NCBI GenBank assembly: GCA_043228905.1
Contig: JBHGNT010000010.1
Location: 3,782,001 to 3,846,000, forward strand
DNA from: Azolla caroliniana
Lineage: Eukaryota > Polypodiophyta
Direction: 5' to 3'
Length of the DNA: 64,000 nucleotides
The notes under the pieces were generated by a model that saw only the letters and a program-made list of their open reading frames with translations, ran no database searches and had not been told where the DNA came from. A program made the position numbers and the translations under genes. Positions 22,234 to 33,200 of this stretch are shown one piece after another (within the stretch, counting starts at the first letter, position 1; every line of letters starts with the position of its first letter).

Positions 22234-23364
22234 ATGTTCAGGATATTGTTTTGTGAGACTAGTAGTTACTTTGTGAGTGTGAATATGTTGGTGTTTTCTG
22301 ATGTTGCAGAGTCTAAAGGGTTTGATTCTATTGCTCGTAAGGCCAATGGCAGTGTGGATACTGTTGATGTTGCGGCATGTTTAAAGGGCCCCATCTTGAA
22401 AGTAGATGTAGCAACTGACACAAGTGATCTGGTCACACAAGTTGATCAAGCATGTAGCACGGATGACTTGGTGTTGCAGGTAGATGCAGCATGTAGCACG
22501 GATGACTTGGTGTTGCAGGTAGATGCAGCATGTAGCACGGATGACTTGGTGTTGCAGGTAGATGCAGCATGTGATACCAGTGGATTGATATCGAGCAGAA
22601 CAGTAGCTACATGCACTGAGGTAATCCAAGGATTGATAACTAAGTCGACAAAACAAGAGCACCAGAATGTGAAGCTAGGCCCAACACAGTCGACTAGGGG
22701 TTTAAAGAGGAAAAGGACACCAGTTGTGTCAGCCGAACCTGAGCTGATTGAGATTGATCGTATCCTACCAGAAAATGGTGTAACAGCGGCTCAGTTTCAG
22801 GAATGGAAACCTAAACCACTAGAAGTCGAGCGAAGAGCCTTGATCTTGGAGCTGGATAAAGTCTTGATGAGTGTGAGATATATGCAGCCAAGGAGGGACG
22901 CAAATCAGTTTCTAGAGTGGGCTGCGGAGTACTTCGATTTGTTTATTTGGAGTGAGAAACCAAAATCAGATGTGTGGAAGTGTTTGGCAAGATTCTTCCC
23001 AAAATGGCGAAGTCGTTTTAAAGGTCAATGGGCACGAGAAAATTGTGAGCAAATGGAAGCTGCAAGATTCAAGAGGCTTTCTGATTTTTGGGCTACTTGG
23101 CCTGAATATAATGCTGACAATACATTGATTTTGGATACAGAACATTTCCGACACTACTTCAATATTCGGAGATGCTGTCTCATTCTACCCGAGGAAATGC
23201 CTGAACAGTACCTGGTGCAAACAGTGAGCTGCCAACTAGGTGCATGGTTGTGGACTCCATACCGAGCTCAATATGCGGATAATATATGTAGACTCGTTCC
23301 ACTGACTAGCAAGAGCTTAGCTGTTTATAGGAGATTTGTAGACATTTCCAATGGTAATTTATAA
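22234..23364 (+). CDS. Transposon gene F: FCP1/NIF-like HAD domain protein
   Basis: One open frame of about 376 residues from ATG 22234 (an earlier exon cannot be excluded, since gatgttgcag/agtc at 22309 looks like an acceptor). The N-terminal third holds three tandem copies of a 13-residue unit (VDAACSTDDLVLQ; 39-bp DNA repeat, about 22475-22570). The C-terminal half resembles the FCP1/NLI-interacting-factor phosphatase fold: RRALILELDKVL aligns with the DxDx(T/V) motif, EYFDLFIWSEKP with motif II, RFKRLSDF supplies the Lys region and NTLILDTEHFRHYF the acidic motif. The nucleophile Asp is Glu, so phosphatase activity is unlikely. It may bind a phosphoprotein or be a captured host domain; the fold call is from motif reading alone. 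Confidence 0.65.
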   Translation: MFRILFCETSSYFVSVNMLVFSDVAESKGFDSIARKANGSVDTVDVAACLKGPILKVDVATDTSDLVTQVDQACSTDDLVLQVDAACSTDDLVLQVDAACSTDDLVLQVDAACDTSGLISSRTVATCTEVIQGLITKSTKQEHQNVKLGPTQSTRGLKRKRTPVVSAEPELIEIDRILPENGVTAAQFQEWKPKPLEVERRALILELDKVLMSVRYMQPRRDANQFLEWAAEYFDLFIWSEKPKSDVWKCLARFFPKWRSRFKGQWARENCEQMEAARFKRLSDFWATWPEYNADNTLILDTEHFRHYFNIRRCCLILPEEMPEQYLVQTVSCQLGAWLWTPYRAQYADNICRLVPLTSKSLAVYRRFVDISNGNL

Positions 23365-23642
23365 ATATGTAAAGAGATGACATTATTCAATGAAGAATTT
23401 AATTACTTGTTCCCACTATACTTATCTACTATGTAATTTGAGGAATATGTTGCAGATTGTTGATTTCATTCTATTGATGACTATTTAGCTATTGACAGCT
23501 AATTAGCTACATTTGTACAGCTAATTAGCTGCATTTGTACAGCTAATTAGCTGCATTTGTACAACTAATTAGCTACTGATGACTATTTCGCTATAACTTA
23601 TAACTTAAAACTTAACAAAAAAGACATGATTTTATTGAGAAA
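23365..23642 (+). other. 3' end of gene F and first copy of duplicated segment
   Basis: Untranslated region with a few AGCTAATTAGCT copies (23488-23575) and the segment ctactgatgactatttcgct to attgagaaa, which is repeated at about 30060-30128. Copia C2 is inserted right after AGAAA (23638-23642). Confidence 0.7.
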
Positions 23643-24670
23643 TGTTGGGATTTCGGTCCCTCCGGATGGGATGTCCGGATGATGAAGACCCCGGTTACGG
23701 AGCCGGATGACGAAGACCCCGGTTACGGAGCCGGATGACGAAGACCCGGCTACGGAGCCGGATGACGAAGACCCGGTTACGGAGCCGGATGATGAAGACC
23801 CCGGCTACGGAGCCGGATGACGAAGACCCGGTTACGGAGCCGGATGACGAAGACCCGGCTACGGAGCCGGATGACGAAGACCCGGTTACGGAGCCGGATG
23901 ACGAAGACCCCGGTTACGGAGCCGGATGACGAAGACCCGGCTACGGAGCCGGATGACGAAGACCCGGCTACGGAGCCGGATGACGAAGACCCCGGTTACG
24001 GAGCCGGATGACGAAGACCCGGCTACGGAGCCGGATGACGAAGACCCGGTTATGGAGCCGGATGACGAAGACCTGGCTACGGAGCCAGATGAGGAAGACC
24101 CCGGTTACGGAGCCGGATGACGAAGACCCGGCTACGGAGCCGGATGACGAAGACCCGGTTACGGAGCCGGATGACGAAGACCCGGCTACGGAGCCGGATG
24201 ATGAAGACCCCGGTTACGGAGCCGGATGACGAAGCACCCGGAGAGAGATCCGGATGCGGAGACTATATTTGTAAATAGCCCGAAAGTCATATGTGTATAA
24301 ATATGACTTAGGGCAAACAGTTTGATGTTGTTGTTGCTCATTTTTCTTTTTCCACTCAGAGGGAGCGAAGTGAGAGCAGCCGAGAGAGAGAGAGAGAGAG
24401 AGAAACGAGGAGGTCGTTGCCTCTGTGTATTACCGCCGCCTGTGGCGAAGACAGTGAGCTCAAGGTTGTTGCCTTGAAGCTTCACCATTGTACATCTCTG
24501 TTCATAGTGATAGTTGGAGAGTGAGGACTCCCGTGGTTTTTCCCATTTAGGGTTTTCCACGTAAAATATCCTGTGTACTCTTCTCTCTATTGTCTTCGTG
24601 TACTTTGTCTTTCCTATTTTCTGTGAGTTGATCCTATTCCTAGGTTGTGGCCGAGCGCTGTTTTGCAACA
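23643..24670 (+). repeat. C2 5' LTR
   Basis: 1028-bp LTR beginning TGTTGGGATTTCGGTCCC and ending TTTTGCAACA. It contains a 27-bp minisatellite (about 23683-24230), then a possible TATA region (tgtataaatatgactt near 24292), a (GA)n tract and the transcribed leader. A distant relative is the solo LTR at 57276-57938. Confidence 0.95.
23683..24230 (+). repeat. 27-bp minisatellite in C2 5' LTR
   Basis: About 20 units of ccggatgacgaagacccggc plus tacggag, alternating ggcta/ggtta and occasional one-base-longer units (gaccccgg). The reading frames through it (EPDDEDP-like) are by-products of the repeat. Confidence 0.95.
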
Positions 24671-24673
24671 AAG

Positions 24674-24685
24674 TGGTATCAGAGC
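24674..24685 (+). promoter_or_regulatory. C2 primer binding site, initiator tRNA-Met
   Basis: TGGTATCAGAGC, three bases after the LTR end at 24670; standard copia primer site. Confidence 0.95.
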
Positions 24686-24701
24686 GACGGTAACACAGAA
24701 A

Positions 24702-27700
24702 ATGGAAGGCGGCGGCAGCGGGCAGCCGGGGATGATGGTGCTGAATGCGCAGAACTACGCCGACTGGAAGATAAAGATGGAGGACCTGCTCATTGTTCGG
24801 GATCTGTATGAACCGATCGACAGGTCGGAAATACCCAAGGGGGTACTTGAGACGGAATGGAAGCTTCTGAACCGGAAAGCCGTTGCAACCATTCGGCAAT
24901 ACGTCGACGTGAGCGTTCTACAACATGTGGCGAACGACACCAACGCATATGAGATGTGGCGGAAGTTGTCGGGCCTCTACGAGAGGAAGAATGCGTTGAA
25001 CCGGACCTCCCTGATGAGGAAGATAGTGAACCTCAAGTACCGGGATGGCGAGAGTATGGTGGAACACGTAAGCACGTTCATGGGATTCGTGAATCAGCTT
25101 GCGGCGATCAAGTTCCCGTTGGAGGATGCAATGCAAGCCATCATCCTGATGTGTACATTGCCGGAAAGCTGGGAGAACTTGGTGGTGACCCTCAGCACCT
25201 CCTGCACCGAAGATAACTTGTCCCTACAAACGGTAAAGACAAGTATTTTGAACGAAGAAGCGCGTCGGAGAGATAAAGAACCGGCCTCCGACTCGAAGGC
25301 GCTGCTTACCGAATCGGAACGGGGAAGACAATGGAACCGGAGTCCGCAAAGACGGGAGAAGTCGGGGACCCGGTCGCAGTCAAGAGGAAGACCCACATGC
25401 TTCCACTGTGGGAAGCCGGGGCACTTCCGAAAGAATTGTCGGCATTACCGAAAAGACAACGGAGCCGTCGACACCGATTCGAAGAAGTCACCGGATAGAA
25501 ACGGTGCATACCGGGGAGCCACGGACCGGAGAGGTTCGGATCGGCGAGGGCAGGACCGGAAAGGAACAACGGCACTCGCGGCAAGTGAGGAAGAAATCAT
25601 GCTCATCACCGAAGAAGGTGAACTAAACGTTGCCGGCGATGAGACGACCTGGGTGGTCGATTCCGGAGCATCGTTCCACCTGACCCCGGAGAGAAGATAC
25701 TTCTCATCCTACACAGCCGGTGAGCATGGCTGTGTCCGGATGGGAAATGAAGGTACGTGCCGGATTGCCGGCATAGGAGACGTGTGGCTGATGACATCAA
25801 CCGGATGCAAATTGCTGCTGAAGGATGTCCGACACGTTCCGGAGGTTCGATTGAACCTGATTTCGGCCGGGAGGCTCGACGATGAAGGCTACACAGGTAG
25901 CATCCGGAACGGCGTAATGAAGTTCAGCAAGGGGAGCTTGATAGTGGCTCGGGCCCGGAAGGTCAACACACTGTACCTGATGAATTCCCGGCTATGTCCG
26001 GAGGAGCTCAACGTGGCAGCTGACACTGCCGGTGAGCTGTGGCACAAGAGACTGTGCCACATGAGTGAGAAGGGGATGAAGAGGCTTGCAGAAGACAACC
26101 TTATTCCAGTGAAGCATGTGCACCTGGAGAAGTGCACCGACTGCCTGGCCGGTAAACAAAACCGGACCTCCTTCCACTCAAGGCCACCGACGAGACGTAG
26201 TGCACCATTGGAGCTGGTGCACACTGACGTGTGTCAAGTAGAAACGAAGTCACATGGCGGAGCCCAGTACTTCGTGACATTCATTGATGACCACAGCCGG
26301 AAGCTGTGGACGGCACCGTTGAAGACAAAGGACCAAGTGTTGGGCGTCTTCAAAGAACTCCACGCGAGATTGGAAAGGGAATCCGGCAAGAAGCTGAAAG
26401 CGATACGAGCGGATAACGGAGGGGAATACCGGGGGCAGTTCCAGGAGTACTGTCGCTCGAAGGGAATCCGACTCGAGTTTACTGTGCCGAAGACGCCGGA
26501 ACTGAACGGGCTAGCCGAGAGGATGAACCGGACCATAATGGAGAGGGTCCGGAGTATGCTGGCGCATGCGAAATTACCCAAGGGGTTCTGGGCTGAGGCA
26601 ATGTCGACGGCGACATACGTGATAAACAGATCACCCTCAGTACCTTTGGACGGAGACACGCCGCAAAAAGTGTGGACCGGTAAGGAAGTGTCCTACCAGC
26701 ATCTGAAGGTGTTCGGGTGTCTCGCATATGTGCATGTGGCAAAGGACCGGAGAGGAAAGCTAGATCCAAAGACCCGGCCATGCATATTCCTCGGTTACGG
26801 CGACGACGAGTTCGGCTACCGAGTATGGGACCCGGTCGACAAGAAGATATTCAGGAGTCGTGATATCATCTTCATGGAAGACAAGACACTCGCCGACTGG
26901 GAGTCGGAGAAGAAGATGAAGAGCTCCAAGTCGACCGGTGAGAATCAACTCTACGAGGAGCAGTCCCGACCGGCAAGGGACCGGTTAGCACTCGAGGATC
27001 CGGCCGAAGACGGTGAAGAAACAGAACCGGCCGAAGAAGATGAAAATGATACCGGAACCGGCCCCGATCCCGAAATGGATTCGGATGAAGAAGAATCGGA
27101 AGAACCGGTTACCGAAGCTCCGGAACGGAGATATCCTCTAAGAGAGAGAAGGGCCCCCCGGAGATTTCCGGAACCAGAGCACGTGCTGCTAACCGACGAG
27201 GGGGAGCCGGAGAGCTTTGAAGAAGCAAAGCATGACACCCAGAGCCGCAGGTGGTTGAGTGCCATGCAGGACGAGATGGATTCCCTGCATGAGAACCACA
27301 CATATGAACTTGTGGTGTTGCCGAAAGGAAAGCGGGCACTACGAAACAAGTGGGTGTTCAAGCTGAAACCGGGAGATGCCGGAAACCCCCCGAGATACAA
27401 AGCCAGGATCGTGGTGAAGGGGTTTCAGCAGAAGAAGGGCGTCGACTTCGACGAGATATTTGCCCCGGTAGTGAAGATGACCTCCATCCGAACGGTGCTG
27501 AGCATAGCGGCAAGCATGGACCTCGAGGTAGAACAGATGGACGTGAAGACGGCATTCCTTCACGGTGACCTCGAAGAAGAGATCTACATGCAGCAACCGG
27601 AAGGATTCGAGAAGAAAGGGAAGGAGCACCTGGTATGCCGGTTGAAGAAGAGCCTTTACGGACTGAAGCAGGCTCCCCGGCAATGGTACCGGAAGTTCGA

Positions 27701-28776
27701 CTCTTTCATGACCGACGAAGGGTACCACAAAACGCAGTCCGATCACTGCGTGTTTGTGAAGAAGTTCGAAGGGGGAGACTCTCTAATACTCCTCCTGTAC
27801 GTGGACGACATGTTGATCGTCGGACGGGACCAGGGCAAGATACGGATGCTGAAGAAAGCACTTCACCGAACCTTCTCAATGAAGGACCTGGGTCCGGCGA
27901 GGCAAATACTAGGGATGCACATCATCCGAGACCGGAAGAAGAAGCAGTTGTGGCTGTCACAGGAGAAGTACGTGACAAAGGTGCTTCACCGGTTCAACAT
28001 GTCGGAAGCAAGACCAGTCGGGTCAACACTCCCGACAAACTGCAAGCTGTCCAGCAAGCAAAGCCCCCAAGACAAAGGCTGAGAAGGAGGACATGATGAA
28101 AGTACCATATGCCTCTGCCGTCGGGAGCTTGATGTACGCAATGGTGTGTACCCGACCGGACATAGGATATGCAGTCGGAGTGGTGAGCCGGTACATGAGC
28201 AATCTCGGCAAAGAGCATTGGAACGCGGCCAAGTGGATACTGCGATACCTGAAGGGCACGGCAAACGTGTGCCTCCGATTCGGATCCGGTAAGCCCGAAC
28301 TCGACGGCTTCACCGATTCGGATATGTCGGCTGATGCAGATACCAGTCGGTCCACATCAGGGTATGTGATGACGTATGCAGGGGGAGCTGTTTCCTGGCA
28401 GTCGAGGCTGCAGAAGACGGTTGCGTTGTCAACCACGGAGGCGGAGTACATGGCGGCTGTTGAAGCCGGCAAGGAAATAATATGGATGAAGGACTTCATT
28501 AGAGAGCTCGGTATCCGACAGGAGGAGTACCGACTCTACTGCGACAGTCAGAGTGCCATCCACCTTGCGAAGAACGCGGCCTATCACTCCCGGACGAAGC
28601 ACATCCAGCGAAGATATCACTGGATCCGGGAAAGGATAGAAGACCAGGAGTTCGTGCTGACGAAGATCCACACGGACGAAAACGGCTCAGATATGCTGAC
28701 CAAAGTGCTCACACCCGACAAGCTGGAAGCATGCCGGAAGAGGATCGGATTGGAGAGACATCCCATGCCGAAGTGA
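24702..28776 (+). pseudogene. C2 Gag-Pol polyprotein, one frameshift
   Basis: Start ATG 24702 (MEGGGSGQPG). Order: UBN2 Gag; CCHC knuckle CFHCGKPGHFRKNC at about residue 233; aspartic protease WVVDSGASFHLT at about 317; integrase HHCC (HKRLCHM...CTDC, about 448-486) and catalytic Asp in VHTDVC, Asp in RADNGGEY and Glu in LAERMNRT (about 509, 570, 606); RT with MDVKTAFLHGDL and LYVDDM. The frame stops at 28082. RNase H follows in another frame (28093-28776: PYASAVGSLMYAM, LSTTEAEYMA, DSQSAIHLAKN). One extra C in the CCCCC run at 28064-28068 explains the shift; without it the frame would run through. This could be a real mutation or a sequencing error. Confidence 0.93.
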
Positions 28777-28786
28777 AGGGGGAGTT
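28775..28786 (+). promoter_or_regulatory. C2 polypurine tract
   Basis: gaagggggag-type purine run directly before the 3' LTR start at 28787; primer for plus-strand DNA synthesis. Confidence 0.85.
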
Positions 28787-29868
28787 TGTTGGGATTTCGG
28801 TCCCTCCGGATGGGATGTCCGGATGATGAAGACCCCGGTTACGGAGCCGGATGACGAAGACCCGGCTACGGAGCCGGATGATGAAGACCCCGGTTACGGA
28901 GCCGGATGACGAAGACCCGGCTACGGAGCCGGATGACGAAGACCCGGTTACGGAGCCGGATGATGAAGACCCCGGCTACGGAGCCGGATGACGAAGACCC
29001 CGTTACGGAGCCGGATGACGAAGACCCGGCTACGGAGCCGGATGACGAAGACCCGGTTACGGAGCCGGATGAGGAAGACCCCGGTTACGGAGCCGGATGA
29101 CGAAGACCCGGCTACGGAGCCGGATGACGAAGACCCGGTTACGGAGCCGGATGACGAAGACCCGGCTACGGAGCCGGATGACGAAGACCCCGGTTACGGA
29201 GCCGGATGACGAAGACCCGGCTACGGAGCCGGATGACGAAGACCCGGTTACGGAGCCGGATGACGAAGACCCGGCTACGGAGCCCGATGAGGAAGACCCC
29301 GGCTACGGAGCCGGATGACGAAGACCCGGCTACGGAGCCGGATGACGAAGACCCGGTTACGGAGCCGGATGACGAAGACCCGGCTACGGAGCCGGATGAT
29401 GAAGACCCCGGTTACGGAGCCGGATGACGAAGCACCCGGAGAGAGATCCGGATGCGGAGACTATATTTGTAAATAGCCCGAAAGTCATATGTGTATAAAT
29501 ATGACTTAGGGCAAACAGTTTGATGTTGTTGTTGCTCATTTTTCTTTTTCCACTCAGAGGGAGCGAAGTGAGAGCAGCCGAGAGAGAGAGAGAGAGAGAG
29601 AAACGAGGAGGTCGTTGCCTCTGTGTATTACCGCCGCCTGTGGCGAAGACAGTGAGCTCAAGGTTGTTGCCTTGAAGCTTCACCATTGTACATCTCTGTT
29701 CATAGTGATAGTTGGAGAGTGAGGACTCCCGTGGTTTTTCCCATTTAGGGTTTTCCACGTAAAATATCCTGTGTACTCTTCTCTCTATTGTCTTCGTGTA
29801 CTTTGTCTTTCCTATTTTCTGTGAGTTGATCCTATTCCTAGGTTGTGGCCGAGCGCTGTTTTGCAACA
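28787..29868 (+). repeat. C2 3' LTR
   Basis: 1082-bp LTR, same sequence as 23643-24670 but with two more 27-bp units in its minisatellite (about 28827-29428). One unit carries a C for G (gagcccgatgagg near 29280) and another lacks one C (gaccccgtt near 29000). Confidence 0.95.
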
Positions 29869-30270
29869 AGAAAGAAGCACAGAAAGCAGACTGTATACAA
29901 GAAATTGATTCCAAACGAATTTATTGATCTGTTTTCGCGAAATACATGTTTGTTTTACAAGAGAACATGGTAAGTGCTACTTGTAGCTACAAATTCCATG
30001 GCATACTATTGTAAATACATTTGTACAGCTAATTAGCTGCATTTGTACAGCTAATTAGCTACTGATGACTATTTCGCTATAACTTATAACTTAAAACTTA
30101 ACAAAAAAGACATGATTTTATTGAGAAAGAAGCACAGAAAGCAGACTGTATACAAGAAATTGATTCCAAACGAATTTATTGATCTGTTTTCGCGAAATAC
30201 ATGTTTGTTTTACAAGAGAACATGGTAAGTGCTACTTGTAGCTACAAATTCCATGGCATACTATTGTAAA
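29869..30270 (+). repeat. 255-bp tandem duplication at the converging gene ends
   Basis: agaaagaagcacagaaagca starts at both 29869 and 30124, and the copies agree to about gtaaatacatt. The intervening 30010-30123 repeats 23530-23642. Before C2 inserted, the transposon thus had two tandem copies of a 255-bp unit covering the 3' ends of gene F and of the transposase; C2 sits inside the first. Confidence 0.88.
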
Positions 30271-33200
30271 TACATTCATACACATTAGCACCAACAGTGT
30301 ATAAACCGGAGCAGCTATTGTATTCTGACATTGGGACGTTGATGCATCTGACCAAATGAGAGTACATATACGCTGCTGGTTTGTCTTCTAACAGCCTGTA
30401 CACATATTCGTAGTCATCTAGTTTTGCATAAAAAATGCCTTCGATGTAGAATGTCCCGGCAGATACAAAATTTCCCCATGCATCTACAATATTCTGCCTT
30501 GCACACTGTTTACTAACCGTGCACTTTAATATATAGAAATCAGCACCCTCTGAATTGCCTTCTTCAGCATTTACAGCGAAGTTATCCCCAACGTTCAGGA
30601 CATCACTCAAAGTATCTCCAAGTCCCTCATATGTGAAGTCAGCATTCTGCCCTGTTTCTCCATCAACTGCTTCCTTATCATTCAGAGTGTGATACTCCCA
30701 ATTCTGAATGTATGCTTTGTTTAGACAATATCTCCAATTTCCCTGCACACAATGGAAGCAAAAACAAGTCAATTCTCTAACCGCAATACAATGACCATCC
30801 AACCTGGAATAACCGCGAACAGCATGCAGAGATCGCAATTCGGGAATTCCTTGGCACTCCCAGGTCTTCTCCCTATTTACTTCATCTATCTTCACTTCCC
30901 AAAATTCACGTTTGATATCTCGAACTTGCGAGGAATAAACACCTGTGGCACTCGTCGACATATTTGTTCTTAAAAATTCAACTACATGTGATGCACAATT
31001 CATGTGCACACCATCTGTCTTTAGTTGTTCATGGGTAAGTGCCCGCTTTATAACAGCCCCTGCACCATCATGTTCACCTTTACCATGGCCAGACCCAAAA
31101 AAATTCCATCTCATCTCCAAACCTGTTATAGCAGGATACCTCCCCACAAAATAAAATGGACGTCGAGCCTTGAATTGTGACGCAGCTCCGTCAGACCAGA
31201 CCCAATGTTGAGTAAGCTCCAAACGTTGAGCTAATAACCACTGCCAATGTAACTTAAAACAGTGTTGGACGAACAAGGTATCATGCTTCTTATCATCAGA
31301 AATAAAGAAATGAATTACTTTTTTAACATCACCTGAAACTCGAAAATATGTTATGTGCACAAAAATGGTTACCTGAACTGAACACCAATGCATAGATTGA
31401 ATTTCATTCTGCTGCTTGAAAGTATAATTCTCTGCGAAATCTACTACTGAGACTACTACATCATTTGGGAAATCAGATATGCAAGTCTTAAACTGATGGG
31501 CCTACCATGAATAAATGAAGTTGTGTTTAATGAACTTTCCTAGAGATACTACAAACAGAGACACCAAATCCCTTGGTTTAAGCATCTTCCGAACTAGATC
31601 CTTTCTTTTACACACCTTTCCTTCGAAATTGGTGTTCACTGACTCAAATAACTTCACAGAGATCAATATTTCACTACTCAATTCATTTGGACACCACCTA
31701 AATCTAGTAGGGCCACAATCTTGACATAAACCCATGACACATTTATGAATATGGAAGATAGCGTCAGATTCTCTCGGACACAATATTGAATCTAATAAAT
31801 AACTCATGGAAGAGATAACGTGCTCAGATGATTTACACTCCTCTTGCGGGCTTGATCGACAGATTTGGCACCCACATGTGCAAACTGTATTAGTTAGGGA
31901 TGCGCTATGGTGACGTAGTAGATTAACAGAGTCCTTCAGAAAACCCATCTGTACGTGGTAAATGCAACAACATGTGTATCGATCCTTTAAGCGTCTCACA
32001 AAGTGTGGCTTAAGAGACTCGAATGTTCGTAGTTGAACTTTGATAGTTGGATGCATTCGTTTGAACCTAATAAATAAATCGACCTGCGTAATAAAGGGGA
32101 ATTAGTTATTCTCGTAACTAGCTAACTATCCTAGTAGCTAATTAGCTATTCTAGTAGCTAGTTAGCTATTCTAGTAGCTAGTTAGCTATTCTAGTAGCTA
32201 ATTAGCTATCATGGTAGCTAATTAGTTGTCCTAGTAGCTAATTAGCTATCATGGTAGTTAATTAGCTGTGGTAGTAGCTAATTAGCTATCATGGTAGCTA
32301 ATTAGCTATTCTAGTAGCTAATTAGCTATCATGGTAGCTAATTAGCTGTCGTAGTAGCTAATTAGCTATCATGGTAGCTAATTAGCTGTCCTAGTAGCTA
32401 ATTGGTTGTCCTAGTAGCTAATTAGCTATCATGGTAGCTAATTAGCTGTCGTAGTAGCTAATTAGCTATCATGGTAGCTAATTAGCTATTCTAGTAGCTA
32501 ATTAGCTATCATGGTAGCTAATTAGCTGTCGTAGTAGCTAATTAGCTATCATGGTGGCTAATTAGCTTGTCTACTAGCTAATTAGCTATCATGGTGGCTA
32601 ATTAGCTTTCCTAGTAACTAATTAGCTATCATGGTAGCTAATTAGCTGGTCTAGTAGCTAATTAGCTATCGTGGTAGCTAATTAGCTGTCGTAGTAGCTA
32701 ATTAGCTATCCTGGTAGCTAATTAGCTGTCCTAGTAGCTAATTGGTTGTCCTAGTAGCTAATTAGCTATCATGGTAGCTAATTAGCTGTCGTAGTAGCTA
32801 ATTAGCTATCATGGTAGCTAATTAGCTATTCTAGTAGCTAATTAGCTATCATGGTAGCTAATTAGCTGTCGTAGTAGCTAATTAGCTATCATGGTGGCTA
32901 ATTAGCTTGTCTACTAGCTAATTAGCTATCATGGTGGCTAATTAGCTTTCCTAGTAACTAATTAGCTATCATGGTAGCTAATTAGCTGGTCTAGTAGCTA
33001 ATTAGCTATCGTGGTAGCTAATTAGCTAGTCTAGTAGCTAATTAGCTATAATGGTGGCTGATTAGCTTTCCTAGTAACTAATTAGCTATCATGGTAGCTA
33101 ATTAGCTGGTATAGTAGCTAATTAGCTATCATGGTAGCTAATTAGCTATCACGGTGGCTAATTAGCTGTCCTAGTAACTAATTAGCTATCATGGTAGCTA

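Larger units (their letters stand above)
23643..29868 (+). mobile_element. Copia element C2, nearly intact
   Basis: 6,226-bp Ty1/copia element with TGTTGGGA starts and GCAACA ends in both LTRs, and AGAAA target duplications (23638-23642, 29869-29873). LTRs are 1028 and 1082 bp. By eye their non-repeat parts (24234-24670 against 29432-29868) look identical, so insertion was recent; the length difference is 54 bp in the internal minisatellite. The polyprotein has one frameshift. It lies between the converging genes of the Sola-like transposon. Confidence 0.95.

Noticed and set aside
23735-24229. Several 64-73-codon frames through the LTR minisatellite
   Set aside because: The 27-bp unit is a multiple of three without stops, so frames open by arithmetic; both LTRs show the same.
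24186-24899. 237-codon antisense frame over the C2 LTR and Gag start
   Set aside because: Opposite strand of the LTR leader and Gag; no motif, and the same shadow appears at 29384-29914.
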